64,000 nucleotides of DNA from an uncultured SAR86 cluster bacterium (GCA_902517565.1 CABYCU010000001.1:186001-250000); one strand, 5' to 3'; positions 1 to 9,300 are shown, counted from the stretch's first letter. Program-made: numbers and translations. The notes: a model not told the origin generated them from the letters alone.

Positions 1-1394
1 ATAATAACGACTATAAAGTTGCTGATATGGAGTTATCGGATTGGGGAAGAAAAGAAATAGTTATAGCTCAATCAGAGATGCCGGCATTAATGAAGTTAAG
101 AGAAAGATATGGATCACAACAACCCCTTAAAGGAGCAAAGATACTAGGATGTATCCATATGACTATACAGACTGCAGTTTTAATAGAAACTTTAACAGCC
201 TTAGGTGCTGAAGTTAGGTGGTCGGGTTGTAATATTTTTTCTACGCAAGATCACGCGGCCGCTGCAATAGCAAAATCTGGAGTATCTGTATTTGCATGGA
301 AAGGTCAAACTGAAGAAGAATTTGATTGGTGTATTGAACAAACTATCTTATGTGATGGTAAACCCTGGGATGCAAATATGATTCTTGATGATGGGGGCGA
401 CCTTACGTCCATGGTCCATAATAAATATCCTGAAATATTAGAAAATATACACGGCATCACAGAAGAAACAACTACTGGAGTTCTGAGGCTTAATGAAATG
501 ATTGAAAAAGGTGAGTTGAAAGTTCCAGCTATAAATGTCAATGATTCCGTAACAAAGTCAAAAAATGATAACAAATATGGAACTAGGCACAGTCTAAATG
601 ATGGAATAAAAAGAGGAACTGATATGTTCCTAGCAGGCAGAAAGGCTCTGGTAATTGGTTATGGTGATGTAGGCAAGGGTTCAGCTCAAAGTCTTAAACA
701 AGAAGGTATGGTGGTAAGAGTAACTGAAATAGATCCTATTTGTGCCATGCAAGCGTGTATGGATGGCTACGAAGTGGTTTCACCATATATTGACGGTATA
801 AATAATGATTCTGAAGACTCCATTAATCTATCATTGCTAGGTGATACTGATCTTATTGTTACAACAACCGGAAACTATAAGGTCTGTGATAAACATATGC
901 TCAAGGCAGCAAAAAACGGAGCAGTTGTATGTAATATAGGTCATTTTGATACTGAAATAGATACACAATACTTGAGAGATGAGTGGTGCTGGGAAGAAGT
1001 AAAGCCACAAGTCCATAAAATATTCAGAGATACCAAAGCTGGAGACACACCAAATCTGGATAGTGATAATTATATTATTCTTCTTTCTGAAGGGAGATTG
1101 GTCAATTTAGGAAATGCAACAGGTCACCCATCAAGAATTATGGATGGCTCTTTCGCAAATCAGGTTCTGGCTCAAATGTATTTATATGAGAAGAAATTTG
1201 CCCAAATAAATGATGAAGAAAAAAAACAAGAACTTATCAAAGTGGAGGTTTTACCTAAAAAACTTGATGAAGAGGTGGCTGCTTACATGGTAGAGGGTTT
1301 CGGCGGCGTTATGACTAAACTTTCTTCTGATCAAGCAGACTATATTAATGTACCTGAAGAGGGCCCGTTCAAATCGGAAATATATAAATATTAA
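1..1394 (+). CDS. ahcY: S-adenosylhomocysteine hydrolase (5' end outside window)
   Basis: AhcY hydrolyses S-adenosylhomocysteine to adenosine and homocysteine, clearing the product inhibitor of methyltransferases. The NAD-binding glycine motif GYGDVGKG lies at about residues 211-218 of the ORF-track protein, preceded by the [12 protein letters not shown] block, and the C-terminus ends in the family-like ...IYKY. The track starts at the ATG at 27, but the reading frame is open to the window edge and reads NNDYKVAD before it. This matches the usual N-terminus (DFKVADISLADWGRKEI), so the true start is upstream of base 1 and the gene is cut here. argH follows after 107 bp on the same strand. Any SAH/SAM riboswitch would lie outside the window. 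Confidence 0.95.
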   Translation, partial: NNDYKVADMELSDWGRKEIVIAQSEMPALMKLRERYGSQQPLKGAKILGCIHMTIQTAVLIETLTALGAEVRWSGCNIFSTQDHAAAAIAKSGVSVFAWKGQTEEEFDWCIEQTILCDGKPWDANMILDDGGDLTSMVHNKYPEILENIHGITEETTTGVLRLNEMIEKGELKVPAINVNDSVTKSKNDNKYGTRHSLNDGIKRGTDMFLAGRKALVIGYGDVGKGSAQSLKQEGMVVRVTEIDPICAMQACMDGYEVVSPYIDGINNDSEDSINLSLLGDTDLIVTTTGNYKVCDKHMLKAAKNGAVVCNIGHFDTEIDTQYLRDEWCWEEVKPQVHKIFRDTKAGDTPNLDSDNYIILLSEGRLVNLGNATGHPSRIMDGSFANQVLAQMYLYEKKFAQINDEEKKQELIKVEVLPKKLDEEVAAYMVEGFGGVMTKLSSDQADYINVPEEGPFKSEIYKY

Positions 1395-1501
1395 TTGGAA
1401 GTATTTATCATAAGACCCCAAAATTTTTGTTTTGAGTTTTTCAAGATCCCTACTAATGGTCAATTGAAGCTAATATACAGAAACTTATTCTAATAAAAGA
1501 T

Positions 1502-2908
1502 ATGGCTAAAAAAGAAAATAAAGTAAATGCTCTCTGGGGGGGAAGGTTTAATTCTGGCACAAATCATTTGGCCCAGTCTTTTTCAGCTTCTGTTGATATA
1601 GATAAAAGACTATTTAAGACTGATATCCAAGGTTCAATTGCTTATGCTGAGATTTTAAAAAAAGCCAACATAATTAGTGCAAAGGAACTCAGCAAAATTA
1701 AGAAAGGCCTTAAAAAGATATTAGAAGAAATAATACAAGATAAATTTAATTGGGACCCTGCACTTGAAGATGTTCATATGAACATAGAATCAAGGCTAAC
1801 AGCAATTTCTGGTATTGCCGCAAAAAAAATCCATACTGGCAGATCCAGAAATGATCAAGTTGCTACAGATTTAAGATTATTTCTAATGGAAAAAACTGAT
1901 GATATTTCTAATTTATTAATCTCATTGCAAGAATCCATTCTTTCAAAAGCTGAAATATATGCTGACTCTATAATGCCTGGCTTAACCCATCTTCAGATAG
2001 CGCAGCCTGTTACTTTTGGACATCATCTAATGGCATGGTACGAAATGCTAGCCAGAGATTATTCAAGACTTCAAGATGCTAAAGAAAGGATGAGCGTAAT
2101 GCCACTAGGTTCAGCAGCGTTGTCGGGTACAAGATTTAATATAGATAGGAAATTACTCGCCAAAAAGTTAGGTTTTAAAGAAATCAGTAAGAACTCTATG
2201 GATGCGGTTAGTGATAGAGACTTTGTTTTGGAGCTGGCCTCCTCCTTATCTATTATAGGAATACATCTCTCAAGAGTATGCGAAGAAATTATAATTTGGT
2301 CTTCGAGCCAATATAATTATGTGAACTTGTCTGATGAAGTTTCTACTGGCTCTTCGATAATGCCGCAAAAGAAAAATCCGGATATGACTGAACTCATAAG
2401 AGGTGGTGCTTCAAAAACAATAGCCAATCTAATGGGGCTGCTTTCATTAATGAAAAACTTACCACTCACTTACAACAGAGATTTACAAGAAGATAAAGCA
2501 TTTATCTTTAATAGCGTAGATTTTACCGAAGACAGTCTAGCGCTACTTGCTTTGGTTATTGAAGGCATGCAACCGAACACTGAAAAAATGAGGCAGGATT
2601 GTTTCATCGGGCAAATAACGGCAACGGATTTGGCTGACTATCTTGTTGAAAAAAATATGCCTTTTAGAAAAGCCCACGAAGTTGTAGGGAAAATTGTAGC
2701 TCACGCAGAAACAAAAAAAATGCAGATTTTTGAATTAGAAATATCAGAATTGCGAAAATTCACAAAATTAATTGAAGATGACGTAGTAAATTATCTAAAC
2801 CCTGAAAAAACAATTCTTGCTAGAAAACAAACAGGTGGGACAGCTCCTACTCAAGTTAAAAGAGAAATTAGAGTTGCAAAGAATTCTTTGTCTAAAAGAA
2901 GACTATGA
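1502..2908 (+). CDS. argH: Argininosuccinate lyase
   Basis: Cleaves argininosuccinate to arginine and fumarate, the last step of arginine synthesis. The 468-residue length is normal for the family. The fumarase/aspartase superfamily signature GSSIMPQKKNPD is at about residues 283-294. HTGRSRNDQVATD (111-123) and the conserved GLTHLQIAQPVTFGHH block (160-175) are also present. The ATG at 1502 has only a weak upstream AAAAGA. The stop codon overlaps the ATG of the next small lipoprotein gene (ATGA), so the two are probably translationally coupled. The other arginine genes are not in this window. Confidence 0.96.
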   Translation: MAKKENKVNALWGGRFNSGTNHLAQSFSASVDIDKRLFKTDIQGSIAYAEILKKANIISAKELSKIKKGLKKILEEIIQDKFNWDPALEDVHMNIESRLTAISGIAAKKIHTGRSRNDQVATDLRLFLMEKTDDISNLLISLQESILSKAEIYADSIMPGLTHLQIAQPVTFGHHLMAWYEMLARDYSRLQDAKERMSVMPLGSAALSGTRFNIDRKLLAKKLGFKEISKNSMDAVSDRDFVLELASSLSIIGIHLSRVCEEIIIWSSSQYNYVNLSDEVSTGSSIMPQKKNPDMTELIRGGASKTIANLMGLLSLMKNLPLTYNRDLQEDKAFIFNSVDFTEDSLALLALVIEGMQPNTEKMRQDCFIGQITATDLADYLVEKNMPFRKAHEVVGKIVAHAETKKMQIFELEISELRKFTKLIEDDVVNYLNPEKTILARKQTGGTAPTQVKREIRVAKNSLSKRRL

Positions 2909-3030
2909 AAGTATCTATAAAAATATTACTTCTAGTATTGGTTGTGAACTTATTATCTTGTGGAAATAAAGTACCGTTAAAATTACCTGACAGTTCCTTA
3001 GTCGATTCAGTGAGCTATGAAAGAAATTGA
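2905..3030 (+). CDS. lptM: Small outer-membrane lipoprotein, LptM (YifL)-like
   Basis: A 41-codon gene too short for the ORF track. Its ATG overlaps the argH stop by 4 bp. The product has a lysine-containing start, a hydrophobic stretch and the lipobox LLSC, with the lipidated Cys at residue 19. After it comes GNKVPLKLPDSS, which resembles the CGLKGPLYLP start of mature LptM. LptM helps mature the LptD/LptE LPS-export translocon. In Escherichia coli the homologue (yifL) lies just upstream of dapF, and in many gammaproteobacteria such a gene precedes lysA-dapF, as here. The 3' end overlaps lysA by 14 bp. The call rests on the lipobox, the adjacent motif and synteny. Confidence 0.8.
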   Translation: MKVSIKILLLVLVVNLLSCGNKVPLKLPDSSLVDSVSYERN

Positions 3031-4240
3031 AGGTCAACTATGCGTTGAAGATATCCGTGTTAGTGATCTGGCAATAGAACATGGGACACCTTTATTTATA
3101 TATTCCTCAGGAGTTATTAAGGACAATTTCAAAAGATATAAAGATGAAATCAGAGACGATGATCTTATTTGTTATGCAGTTAAAGCAAACTCTAACCTTC
3201 ATATCTTAAAATTATTGGTAAGCCAGGGGTCTGGCTTTGATGTCGTCTCAGGTAATGAACTAAAAAGATGCCTCACGGCAGGAGCTGATAAAAAGAAAAT
3301 TGTTTTTTCAGGAGTAGCGAAATCTATTGAAGAAATTAAGTTTGCTATTGAAAGTGATATCTTATCTATAAACATAGAATCTGTTGGGGAATTTGAGAGA
3401 ATATTGGAAATCGCAAAAGATTTAAAAAAATCTGTGAATTGTGCGTTAAGAATTAATCCTGATATCTCTATAGGTTCTCATAAGTATATTGAGACTGGCA
3501 CAAAGACATCTAAATTTGGTTTAGATAATGAGGCAATTAGAAATATATCGGAACTAGCTCAAGAAAGTGAACTTATTAACATAACTGCTATAGCTTGCCA
3601 TATAGGTTCTCAAATTTCAGATGAGAATTTAATACTTAGCAGCTTAGATTCAATGATAGATGTTGCAATAAAGCTTTCAACAAAAGGACATGCTATTAAA
3701 ATCCTAGATATTGGTGGTGGGCTTGGTATCAGATACAAAGATGAGGATGCTGGAGATCCTAAAATCTTATTAACCAAGGTTAAAGAGCGCTTAAAGGGAA
3801 TGGACTACAAAATTATATTAGAACCTGGAAGATCTGTTGTCGCAAATGCAGGAATTTTAGTTACAAAGATTGAATACATAAAAGAAGCAGGCGAAAAGAA
3901 ATTTGCAATTATTGATGCAGGAATGAATGATCTTATAAGGCCATCATTATATGAAGCATGGCATGAAGTAAGGGAAGTCGAGGTCAGTAATGTTGAAGCT
4001 TGTCATTATGATCTTGCAGGGCCAGTGTGTGAAACAGGCGACGTTCTTGCAAAGGATCGTAAGCTGAAAATACTTCCGAATGACTGTGTTGCTTTTATGG
4101 ACGTTGGAGCCTATGGTTCAGTAATGGCCTCTAATTACAACTCTAGATTGAAGCCTATCGAATTGCTCGTTACAGGCAATAAAGTCAAGGTGATCAAAAG
4201 AAGAGAAAGCTTTGAAGATCTCATAGCTTTAGAATCTTAA
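3017..4240 (+). CDS. lysA: Diaminopimelate decarboxylase
   Basis: PLP-dependent decarboxylation of meso-diaminopimelate to L-lysine. This is a fold-III alanine racemase-like enzyme of 407 residues, close to the usual length. The PLP lysine is K56 in CYAVKANSN. Also seen are the HIGSQI motif, the glycine-rich ILDIGGGLGI phosphate-binding region, EPGRSVVANAG, and the substrate motif GPVCETGDVL near the C-terminus. The start has no Shine-Dalgarno and lies inside lptM, suggesting coupling. It sits in a tight lptM-lysA-dapF-DUF484-xerC-yigB series with gaps or overlaps of a few bases. Confidence 0.96.
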   Translation: MKEIEGQLCVEDIRVSDLAIEHGTPLFIYSSGVIKDNFKRYKDEIRDDDLICYAVKANSNLHILKLLVSQGSGFDVVSGNELKRCLTAGADKKKIVFSGVAKSIEEIKFAIESDILSINIESVGEFERILEIAKDLKKSVNCALRINPDISIGSHKYIETGTKTSKFGLDNEAIRNISELAQESELINITAIACHIGSQISDENLILSSLDSMIDVAIKLSTKGHAIKILDIGGGLGIRYKDEDAGDPKILLTKVKERLKGMDYKIILEPGRSVVANAGILVTKIEYIKEAGEKKFAIIDAGMNDLIRPSLYEAWHEVREVEVSNVEACHYDLAGPVCETGDVLAKDRKLKILPNDCVAFMDVGAYGSVMASNYNSRLKPIELLVTGNKVKVIKRRESFEDLIALES

Positions 4241-4246
4241 GTTTGC

Positions 4247-5038
4247 ATGTTAACAAATCTCTATATTTACTCAGGTCTTGGAAATATTATTGCCATTATT
4301 GATTCTTTGAGGGAAGAAGTTTTTGTTAATTCAAAAGACGTAGTCAGCCTATACAGCAATCAGGCAATTAACTTTGATCAACTTATACATGTCTTACCGC
4401 CAAAAGATCAAAATAATGATTTCGACGTAAAGATATATAACAATGATGGGTCTTTAGCCGCTAATTGTATAAATGGGGCAAGGTGTGTATCCAAATTTAT
4501 TGAAGATAATGACTTAAGTGCTTCTAAAAAAATAAAAGTTAGTACTGATGGAGGTCTTTGGTACTTAGAAGCTATAAATGCAGATAGATTTTCTGCCTCC
4601 TTTCTGCTCTCAGATACAATTAAACACTTAGAGTTAGAGCTAGATAGTCAAGATTTATCATTAGATTGCATTAACTTAGGGAATCCACATGGTGTTAATT
4701 TTAAAAGGATTGATTCAGATCTAGATTTTCTAAGCGCGGGAAAGCAACTACAACATAGTCGGCACTTTCCGGATGGTGTTAATTTTGGTTTAGCTAATAA
4801 AATAAGTGATAATGAAATAGACCTTAGGGTGTATGAAAGAGGAGTTGGAGAAACTTTAGCATGCGGAAGCGGGGCATGTGCAGCAGCTGTTATAGGCATA
4901 ATTCAGCAAGAAATGGATTCGCCTGTAAAGGTTAACTTTCAAGAAGGGAGTCTTTTGGTAGACTACAAGGTAGAATCTAGAATGATTAACACTGAAGGTG
5001 CAGCTGCCTTTGTAGAAGAAAGAAAAATCGAAGTTTAA
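4247..5038 (+). CDS. dapF: Diaminopimelate epimerase
   Basis: Interconverts LL- and meso-diaminopimelate for lysine and peptidoglycan, using two cysteines as acid and base. Both are visible: C74 in AANCINGARC and C206 in GETLACGSGAC. Other family blocks are GNPHGVNF and LRVYERGVGET. The N-terminal block reads YSGLGNIIAIID where most members have HGLGNDF, a small divergence. Length 263 is slightly shorter than the usual 275 or so. It begins 6 bp after lysA and its stop overlaps the next ATG by one base (TAATG). Confidence 0.94.
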   Translation: MLTNLYIYSGLGNIIAIIDSLREEVFVNSKDVVSLYSNQAINFDQLIHVLPPKDQNNDFDVKIYNNDGSLAANCINGARCVSKFIEDNDLSASKKIKVSTDGGLWYLEAINADRFSASFLLSDTIKHLELELDSQDLSLDCINLGNPHGVNFKRIDSDLDFLSAGKQLQHSRHFPDGVNFGLANKISDNEIDLRVYERGVGETLACGSGACAAAVIGIIQQEMDSPVKVNFQEGSLLVDYKVESRMINTEGAAAFVEERKIEV

Positions 5039-5700
5039 TGTCCAAAAAGTCTATTGATCCAAAACTAGTAGAGGAGTTTCTGATACTTAATCCAGATTTT
5101 CTTTCCGCCAATTCACACATACTTAATTCTATAGAGATAGTTCATGAGACAGGAGGCGCGGTCTCTTTGATTCAAAAACAAGTTGAGATGCTTAGAAATA
5201 ATTATGAATCAACTTCTAGTAATCTACTGCAGCTGCTGGAAATAGCTAAAACCAATGAAGGAATTTTCGAGAAGACAAAAGGGCTGATTCTGGAATTAAT
5301 AGTGTGTCGTAATTTGAATGATGTTGTTTTAATAACCGAAGAGAAATTCATTAAAGAGCTAAATGCTGATGCTTGTAAACTTTTATTTTTTAAAGAAAAT
5401 ATAAATCTTCCAAAAGGAAGAATCTTAGATGCTAAAGAGGCGCATAGAGTAATAGGGAAAAAATATAATGCTGGAGAAATATTCTGTGGACCCTTAGATA
5501 AAAAAGAATCGAGCTATATTTTTGATAAAAAAACAAAGGTCATAGATTGCGTTCTTGTTCCCATAAAGAATGCAGAATGCCCAGGTATGCTTGCTTTAGG
5601 TTCGCATTCTCAAGACAACTATTCAAAGGAAAATGACTCATTATTCTTGGAGTTTGTTGCAGAAACACTGTCAAGACTTATAGATAGAAATAATTTCTAA
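5038..5700 (+). CDS. DUF484 family protein (GAF-like)
   Basis: A 220-residue soluble protein. Its N-terminus (PKLVEEFLILNPDFL) and the SLIQKQVEMLRNNYE helix are typical of the DUF484 family, which has a GAF-like C-terminal half and no established function. It sits between dapF and xerC, exactly the place DUF484 genes occupy in E. coli (yigA) and Pseudomonas. The start codon overlaps the dapF stop, and xerC begins immediately after its stop, so this is an operon gene. The link to XerC recombination is context only. Confidence 0.88.
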   Translation: MSKKSIDPKLVEEFLILNPDFLSANSHILNSIEIVHETGGAVSLIQKQVEMLRNNYESTSSNLLQLLEIAKTNEGIFEKTKGLILELIVCRNLNDVVLITEEKFIKELNADACKLLFFKENINLPKGRILDAKEAHRVIGKKYNAGEIFCGPLDKKESSYIFDKKTKVIDCVLVPIKNAECPGMLALGSHSQDNYSKENDSLFLEFVAETLSRLIDRNNF

Positions 5701-6612
5701 ATGTTACACACAGAGATTCAAAATTTTTTATCGTATTTAGAATCAGTAAAACAATATTCTGCCCATACTCTTATAAGTTATAAAAGAGATCTGCAAAAGC
5801 TTTCAGAAAATATAGCCAACCAAGGCATGGAAAATTGGTCGGCTGTAAAAGAACATGATTTAAGGACATTTGTTAATTCAGAGAGAAGAAGGGGCTTGAG
5901 CCCAAGAAGTATTCAAAGGCTACTATCGTCTTGTAGATCTTTTTTTGAATATCTGATGATAGAAGGTCAAATTAAGCTTAGCCCTGCACAAAGTATAAGC
6001 TCGCCTAAATTGGCTCAACTTCTTCCGAAAGCAATGGATGCAGATTTAGTACAAAGACTCTTAGACTTTAAACCACAAGGCGCGCTGGAAGTAAGAGATA
6101 AGGCCTTGGCAGAACTCCTTTATTCTTCAGGCTTAAGATTATCGGAAATTTGTAAATTGGATCTGCAGGACTTAGATATTAAAGAAAGGACTTGCAGAGT
6201 TACTGGAAAAGGGAACAAAACCAGAATAGTGCCAGTAGGTAAAAAGGCTATCCAGGCAATAAGAGATTGGTTTATTTACAGGTCTGAGTTGATAGAGTCG
6301 AAGGAAACTTCCACAGATGCTATCTTTCTTAATAATAAAGGTTTAAGAATCTCTTCACGATCAGTGCAATTAAGGTTAGAGAAACTATGCTTACAAAGAG
6401 GAATACCAGGAATTAACCCTCATATGCTAAGACACTCTTTTGCAAGTCATGTACTAGAATCAAGCGGTGATTTAAGAGCTGTTCAAGAGATGTTAGGACA
6501 TTCAGATATAGGTACCACACAAATATATACTAAATTAGATTTTCAACACCTTTCCAAGGTATACGATAAAGCTCATCCTCGAGCAAAGAAGGGAGCTAAA
6601 AATGACAATTAA
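5701..6612 (+). CDS. xerC: Tyrosine recombinase XerC
   Basis: Site-specific recombinase that, with XerD, resolves chromosome dimers at dif at the divisome. The 303-residue protein has an N-terminal SAM-like DNA-binding domain (about 1-90) and a C-terminal catalytic domain. All six catalytic residues are visible: R146, K170, H241, R244, H267 and Y276 (QIYTKLD). XerC rather than XerD is chosen because of the dapF-DUF484-xerC-yigB order. Nothing nearby suggests a phage integrase: there is no repeat-flanked insert. The ATG follows the DUF484 stop without a gap, and the end overlaps the next gene by 11 bp. Confidence 0.94.
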   Translation: MLHTEIQNFLSYLESVKQYSAHTLISYKRDLQKLSENIANQGMENWSAVKEHDLRTFVNSERRRGLSPRSIQRLLSSCRSFFEYLMIEGQIKLSPAQSISSPKLAQLLPKAMDADLVQRLLDFKPQGALEVRDKALAELLYSSGLRLSEICKLDLQDLDIKERTCRVTGKGNKTRIVPVGKKAIQAIRDWFIYRSELIESKETSTDAIFLNNKGLRISSRSVQLRLEKLCLQRGIPGINPHMLRHSFASHVLESSGDLRAVQEMLGHSDIGTTQIYTKLDFQHLSKVYDKAHPRAKKGAKNDN

Positions 6613-7294
6613 ATCAATTTCTTTTGACCTAGATGATACATTTTGGCCACTTATGCCTACCATCTTAGAGGCTGAGAAAAAATCTAGAGATTGGATAGAA
6701 AAAAATTATCCTGGTGCTCTGAACTCTCTTACCAGAGAAGTTAGCATGGAAATTCGCGACAAGCTTTTAAGAGAAGACTCGACAATAATGAATAGAATAT
6801 CTGAATTGAGATTCAAAATATTTTTAGAAGCTGGAATTCGATCCGGTTATTCTGAAAATGAATCAACATCTATGGCGGAAGAGGCTTTTCAAATTTTCTT
6901 TGTAGGTAGGAATAAAGTAAATTTTTACGATGGGGTCATAGAAACTTTAGATTTACTTAAGGAGAAATATTCTCTTGGAGTCATTACTAATGGAAATGCA
7001 GATCTCGAGATGATTGGTATTGCGCATTATTTTGATTACATCTTTTCACCTGTTGAATTAAATGCACACAAGCCGGATCCAAAAATGTTTGAAGCAGTTC
7101 TAAAGGAAACCGGACTTAAAGCTGAAGAAATATGTCACATAGGTGACCATCCAGCGAATGATGTCAAAGCGAGCTATGATTTTGGTTGCAAGCCAGTTTG
7201 GTTCAAAGAAAAAGAAGGGGATCTTGGTCTGGATATAGAGGTTCCCTATTTTAGTGACTGGAGAGAGTTACCTAAATTATTGGAAGAAATTTAG
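6602..7294 (+). CDS. yigB: HAD-family hydrolase, YigB type
   Basis: Haloacid dehalogenase-like phosphatase of 230 residues. YigB in E. coli acts as an FMN/sugar-phosphate phosphatase. Motif I is SFDLDDTFWP at the N-terminus, motif II is GVITNGNAD, and motifs III/IV are in HKPDPKMF and HIGDHPANDV. It is the last gene of the lysA-xerC block. Its stop TAG at 7292-7294 overlaps the stop of the convergent cupredoxin gene (TTAG), leaving no room for a separate terminator. Substrate is not readable from sequence. Confidence 0.88.
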   Translation: MTIKSISFDLDDTFWPLMPTILEAEKKSRDWIEKNYPGALNSLTREVSMEIRDKLLREDSTIMNRISELRFKIFLEAGIRSGYSENESTSMAEEAFQIFFVGRNKVNFYDGVIETLDLLKEKYSLGVITNGNADLEMIGIAHYFDYIFSPVELNAHKPDPKMFEAVLKETGLKAEEICHIGDHPANDVKASYDFGCKPVWFKEKEGDLGLDIEVPYFSDWRELPKLLEEI

Positions 7295-7878
7295 AGTTGA
7301 GAAAGGTACGACTCTAATCTTGTGCCGTTCATTATGAAGCTAGATTTTTGTTGAGTTGCTGCTTCTTGAACCTCTGCCATATTCACAGCGCCTCCCACTT
7401 GAATAACTCCAACCATGGCCATCATTACATGCGGATCACATTGGTAAACATATACGCCTTCTTTATCTAGGGTTACAGAAATATCCTGGCTTAACATTCC
7501 AGCCCAGCTATCTGCACCTGAAGGTATCATCCCGGCCATAGAGGCTGAGTTGTGTGATAGATCAGTTGCTTTAAAGTGGATTGTATCTCCTACCGAAACT
7601 TTAATTACCGCAGGCTCAAAAACCATGGTTCCATCCTTACCTGAATTTAACATCTTTATGGTGTGTTCTGAGCCTTCAGATAGCTCTATCTTAGGAAGAT
7701 TACTGCTGGTTGCCATTTGCATTGGTGCAGCAGCTGGAGTTGAGCCACAATCTTGACCTTCAAGACAAATTGAACCGACAGGTGCAATCCTTTTCTCTAT
7801 TGCCTTGTTAGCCTCTGAAGCACCTAAACTGAATACAAGACTGAGAGAGAGAAGTAAGAAAATTTTTGGGTTTTTCAT
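7291..7878 (-). CDS. Periplasmic cupredoxin (pseudoazurin-like) with cytochrome c5-type leader
   Basis: A 195-residue exported blue-copper protein. A signal peptide (about 1-20) is followed by EKRIAPVGSICLEGQDCG, an Ala/Pro/Met linker, and a cupredoxin domain (about 68-160). The type 1 copper ligands are visible: H109 (LSHNSA), then C147, H150 and M155 in CDPHVMMAMVG. It is expected to carry electrons in the periplasm, possibly to the cytochrome oxidase encoded at 42-46 kb. The ERIxPVGxxC leader is, from memory, typical of gammaproteobacterial cytochrome c5 precursors, so finding it on a cupredoxin is unusual. A C-terminal tail of about 35 residues follows the copper domain. It is monocistronic with its own promoter. 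Confidence 0.85.
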   Translation of the reverse strand: MKNPKIFLLLSLSLVFSLGASEANKAIEKRIAPVGSICLEGQDCGSTPAAAPMQMATSSNLPKIELSEGSEHTIKMLNSGKDGTMVFEPAVIKVSVGDTIHFKATDLSHNSASMAGMIPSGADSWAGMLSQDISVTLDKEGVYVYQCDPHVMMAMVGVIQVGGAVNMAEVQEAATQQKSSFIMNGTRLESYLSQL

Positions 7879-7910
7879 ATTTATAGATTTAAGAAGATCG
7901 AGCGAGCGGC

Positions 7911-7939
7911 ATTATAAAACATTAAAACTAGCTAGTCTT
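7911..7939 (-). promoter_or_regulatory. Candidate sigma-70 promoter for the cupredoxin gene
   Basis: On the minus strand a perfect TATAAT (7916-7911) lies 32 bp before the cupredoxin ATG, with a poor -35 AAGACT at 17 bp spacing. A 10-bp palindrome ACTAGCTAGT (7927-7936) falls in the spacer and -35 region. It could be an operator or chance. Confidence 0.4.
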
Positions 7940-7952
7940 GATATATAAAAAA

Positions 7953-9134
7953 CTAAAATGCGGGTATATCTGTCTGTGTTCTACCTAAAATAAGAGCATG
8001 AATATCATGTGTTCCTTCATAAGTATTTACCACCTCAAGATTAACCATATGACGCATAATCGGATACTCATCTGAGATGCCATTACCTCCAAGCATATCT
8101 CTAGATTTTCTAGCTATTTCGAGTGCTTTTCCTGTTGAGTTTCGTTTAATCAGTGAGATTAATTCGGGAGAAATATTATTGTCATTCATTAATTGACCGG
8201 CTCGATAGCATCCTTGTAGGCCAATACTAATATCTGTTTGCATATCAGCGAGCTTCAACTGAATTATTTGGTTTGCGCCCAAAGGCTTGTCGAACTGTTT
8301 TCTATCCATGACATAGTCTCTTGCTGTATGCCAACAAGTCTCGGCGGCTCCTAAAGCTCCCCATGCAATTCCATATCTTGCATTATTCAAACAGCTAAAT
8401 GGACCTTTGAGACCCTCAACATTAGGAAGCATTTGGCTTTCTTCAACAAAGACTTCATCCATCACTATCTGGCCGGTGACTGAAGCCCTTAAAGCAAGCT
8501 TGCCTTCTATCTTAGGTGCGCTCAATCCTTCCATTCCTTTTTCTAAAATAAAACCTTTTATTTTTCCATCATCATTCTTAGCCCAAACAACAAAAACATC
8601 GGCAATAGGGCTATTTGATATCCACATTTTTGCTCCAGAAATAGAATATCCTCCATCAACACTTTTAGCTCTTGTTATTAGGCCACCAGCATCAGAACCA
8701 TAATCTGGCTCAGTTAATCCAAAACAGCCTATTTTTTCTCCCTTAGCTAATCCAGGCAGATATTTCTCTCTTTGCTCTTCTGAACCGAAAGCATATATGG
8801 GGTACATAACCAAAGAGGACTGAACACTCATCATTGACCTGTAACCTGAATCTACCCTCTCAACCTCTCTGGCAATAAGCCCATAGCTCATGTAGTCCAC
8901 TCCCGGACAATCATATCCCTGTATAGTTGAACCTAATAAGCCCACTGATCCCATTTCTTTGAAAATAGATGGATCAGTCTCTTCTTTTCTAAAAGCTTCT
9001 CTTACTCTAGGTAAAAGTTTTTCTTGAGCAAACTGATGGGCTGTATCTCGAACCATCCTTTGATCGTCTGATAGTTGTTGCTCCAGTAAAAAAGGGTCTT
9101 TCCAATTTATTGATTGCCAAGTATTACTTGCCAT
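7953..9134 (-). CDS. gcdH: Glutaryl-CoA dehydrogenase
   Basis: FAD-dependent acyl-CoA dehydrogenase that oxidises and decarboxylates glutaryl-CoA to crotonyl-CoA in lysine, tryptophan or glutarate breakdown. The 393-residue length fits. The [14 protein letters not shown] block, [16 protein letters not shown] and the C-terminal [16 protein letters not shown] are GcdH-specific in style. The catalytic base is E373 in YEGT. The N-terminal [22 protein letters not shown] also matches GcdH. It is transcribed away from the tRNA gene. Its partners (electron-transfer flavoprotein, glutarate CoA-transferase) are not in the window. Confidence 0.93.
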   Translation of the reverse strand: MASNTWQSINWKDPFLLEQQLSDDQRMVRDTAHQFAQEKLLPRVREAFRKEETDPSIFKEMGSVGLLGSTIQGYDCPGVDYMSYGLIAREVERVDSGYRSMMSVQSSLVMYPIYAFGSEEQREKYLPGLAKGEKIGCFGLTEPDYGSDAGGLITRAKSVDGGYSISGAKMWISNSPIADVFVVWAKNDDGKIKGFILEKGMEGLSAPKIEGKLALRASVTGQIVMDEVFVEESQMLPNVEGLKGPFSCLNNARYGIAWGALGAAETCWHTARDYVMDRKQFDKPLGANQIIQLKLADMQTDISIGLQGCYRAGQLMNDNNISPELISLIKRNSTGKALEIARKSRDMLGGNGISDEYPIMRHMVNLEVVNTYEGTHDIHALILGRTQTDIPAF

Positions 9135-9208
9135 ATTTACTCCATACTTTAAAGAAAGCGGATAATATCAGGGCTGGTGTATTAATAAAATAGATATTGA
9201 GATAGATA

Positions 9209-9214
9209 TATAAT
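9209..9214 (+). promoter_or_regulatory. -10 element of the tRNA-Arg promoter
   Basis: A perfect TATAAT seven bases before the mature 5' end of the tRNA. This would place the transcription start almost at the tRNA itself, giving little or no 5' leader. No good -35 is visible at 16-19 bp. Confidence 0.45.
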
Positions 9215-9221
9215 CGGAACT

Positions 9222-9296
9222 GGGTTAGTAGCTCAGCTAGGATAGAGCGTCTGCCTCCGGAGCAGAAGGTCACAGGTTCAAATCCTGTCTAGCCCA
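9222..9296 (+). tRNA. tRNA-Arg (anticodon CCG)
   Basis: A complete cloverleaf can be folded by hand. The acceptor stem GGGTTAG/CTAGCCC has one G-U pair. The D-arm is GCTC...GAGC, the anticodon stem TCTGC/GCAGA and the T-arm ACAGG-TTCAAAT-CCTGT. The loop CTCCGGA puts CCG at 9257-9259, reading the arginine codon CGG. The discriminator is A (9296). The next bases are CTT, so CCA is not encoded and must be added after transcription. CGG is a rare codon in the AGA-preferring neighbours. Confidence 0.93.
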
Positions 9297-9300
9297 CTTA

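Noticed and set aside
5701-6612. Tyrosine recombinase as part of a mobile element or integron
   Set aside because: It lies in the conserved dapF-DUF484-xerC-yigB order with no repeats or cassettes nearby, so it is housekeeping XerC.
7927-7936. ACTAGCTAGT palindrome as a terminator of gcdH
   Set aside because: A 10-bp palindrome without loop or T-run cannot form a normal terminator; kept only as a possible operator note.
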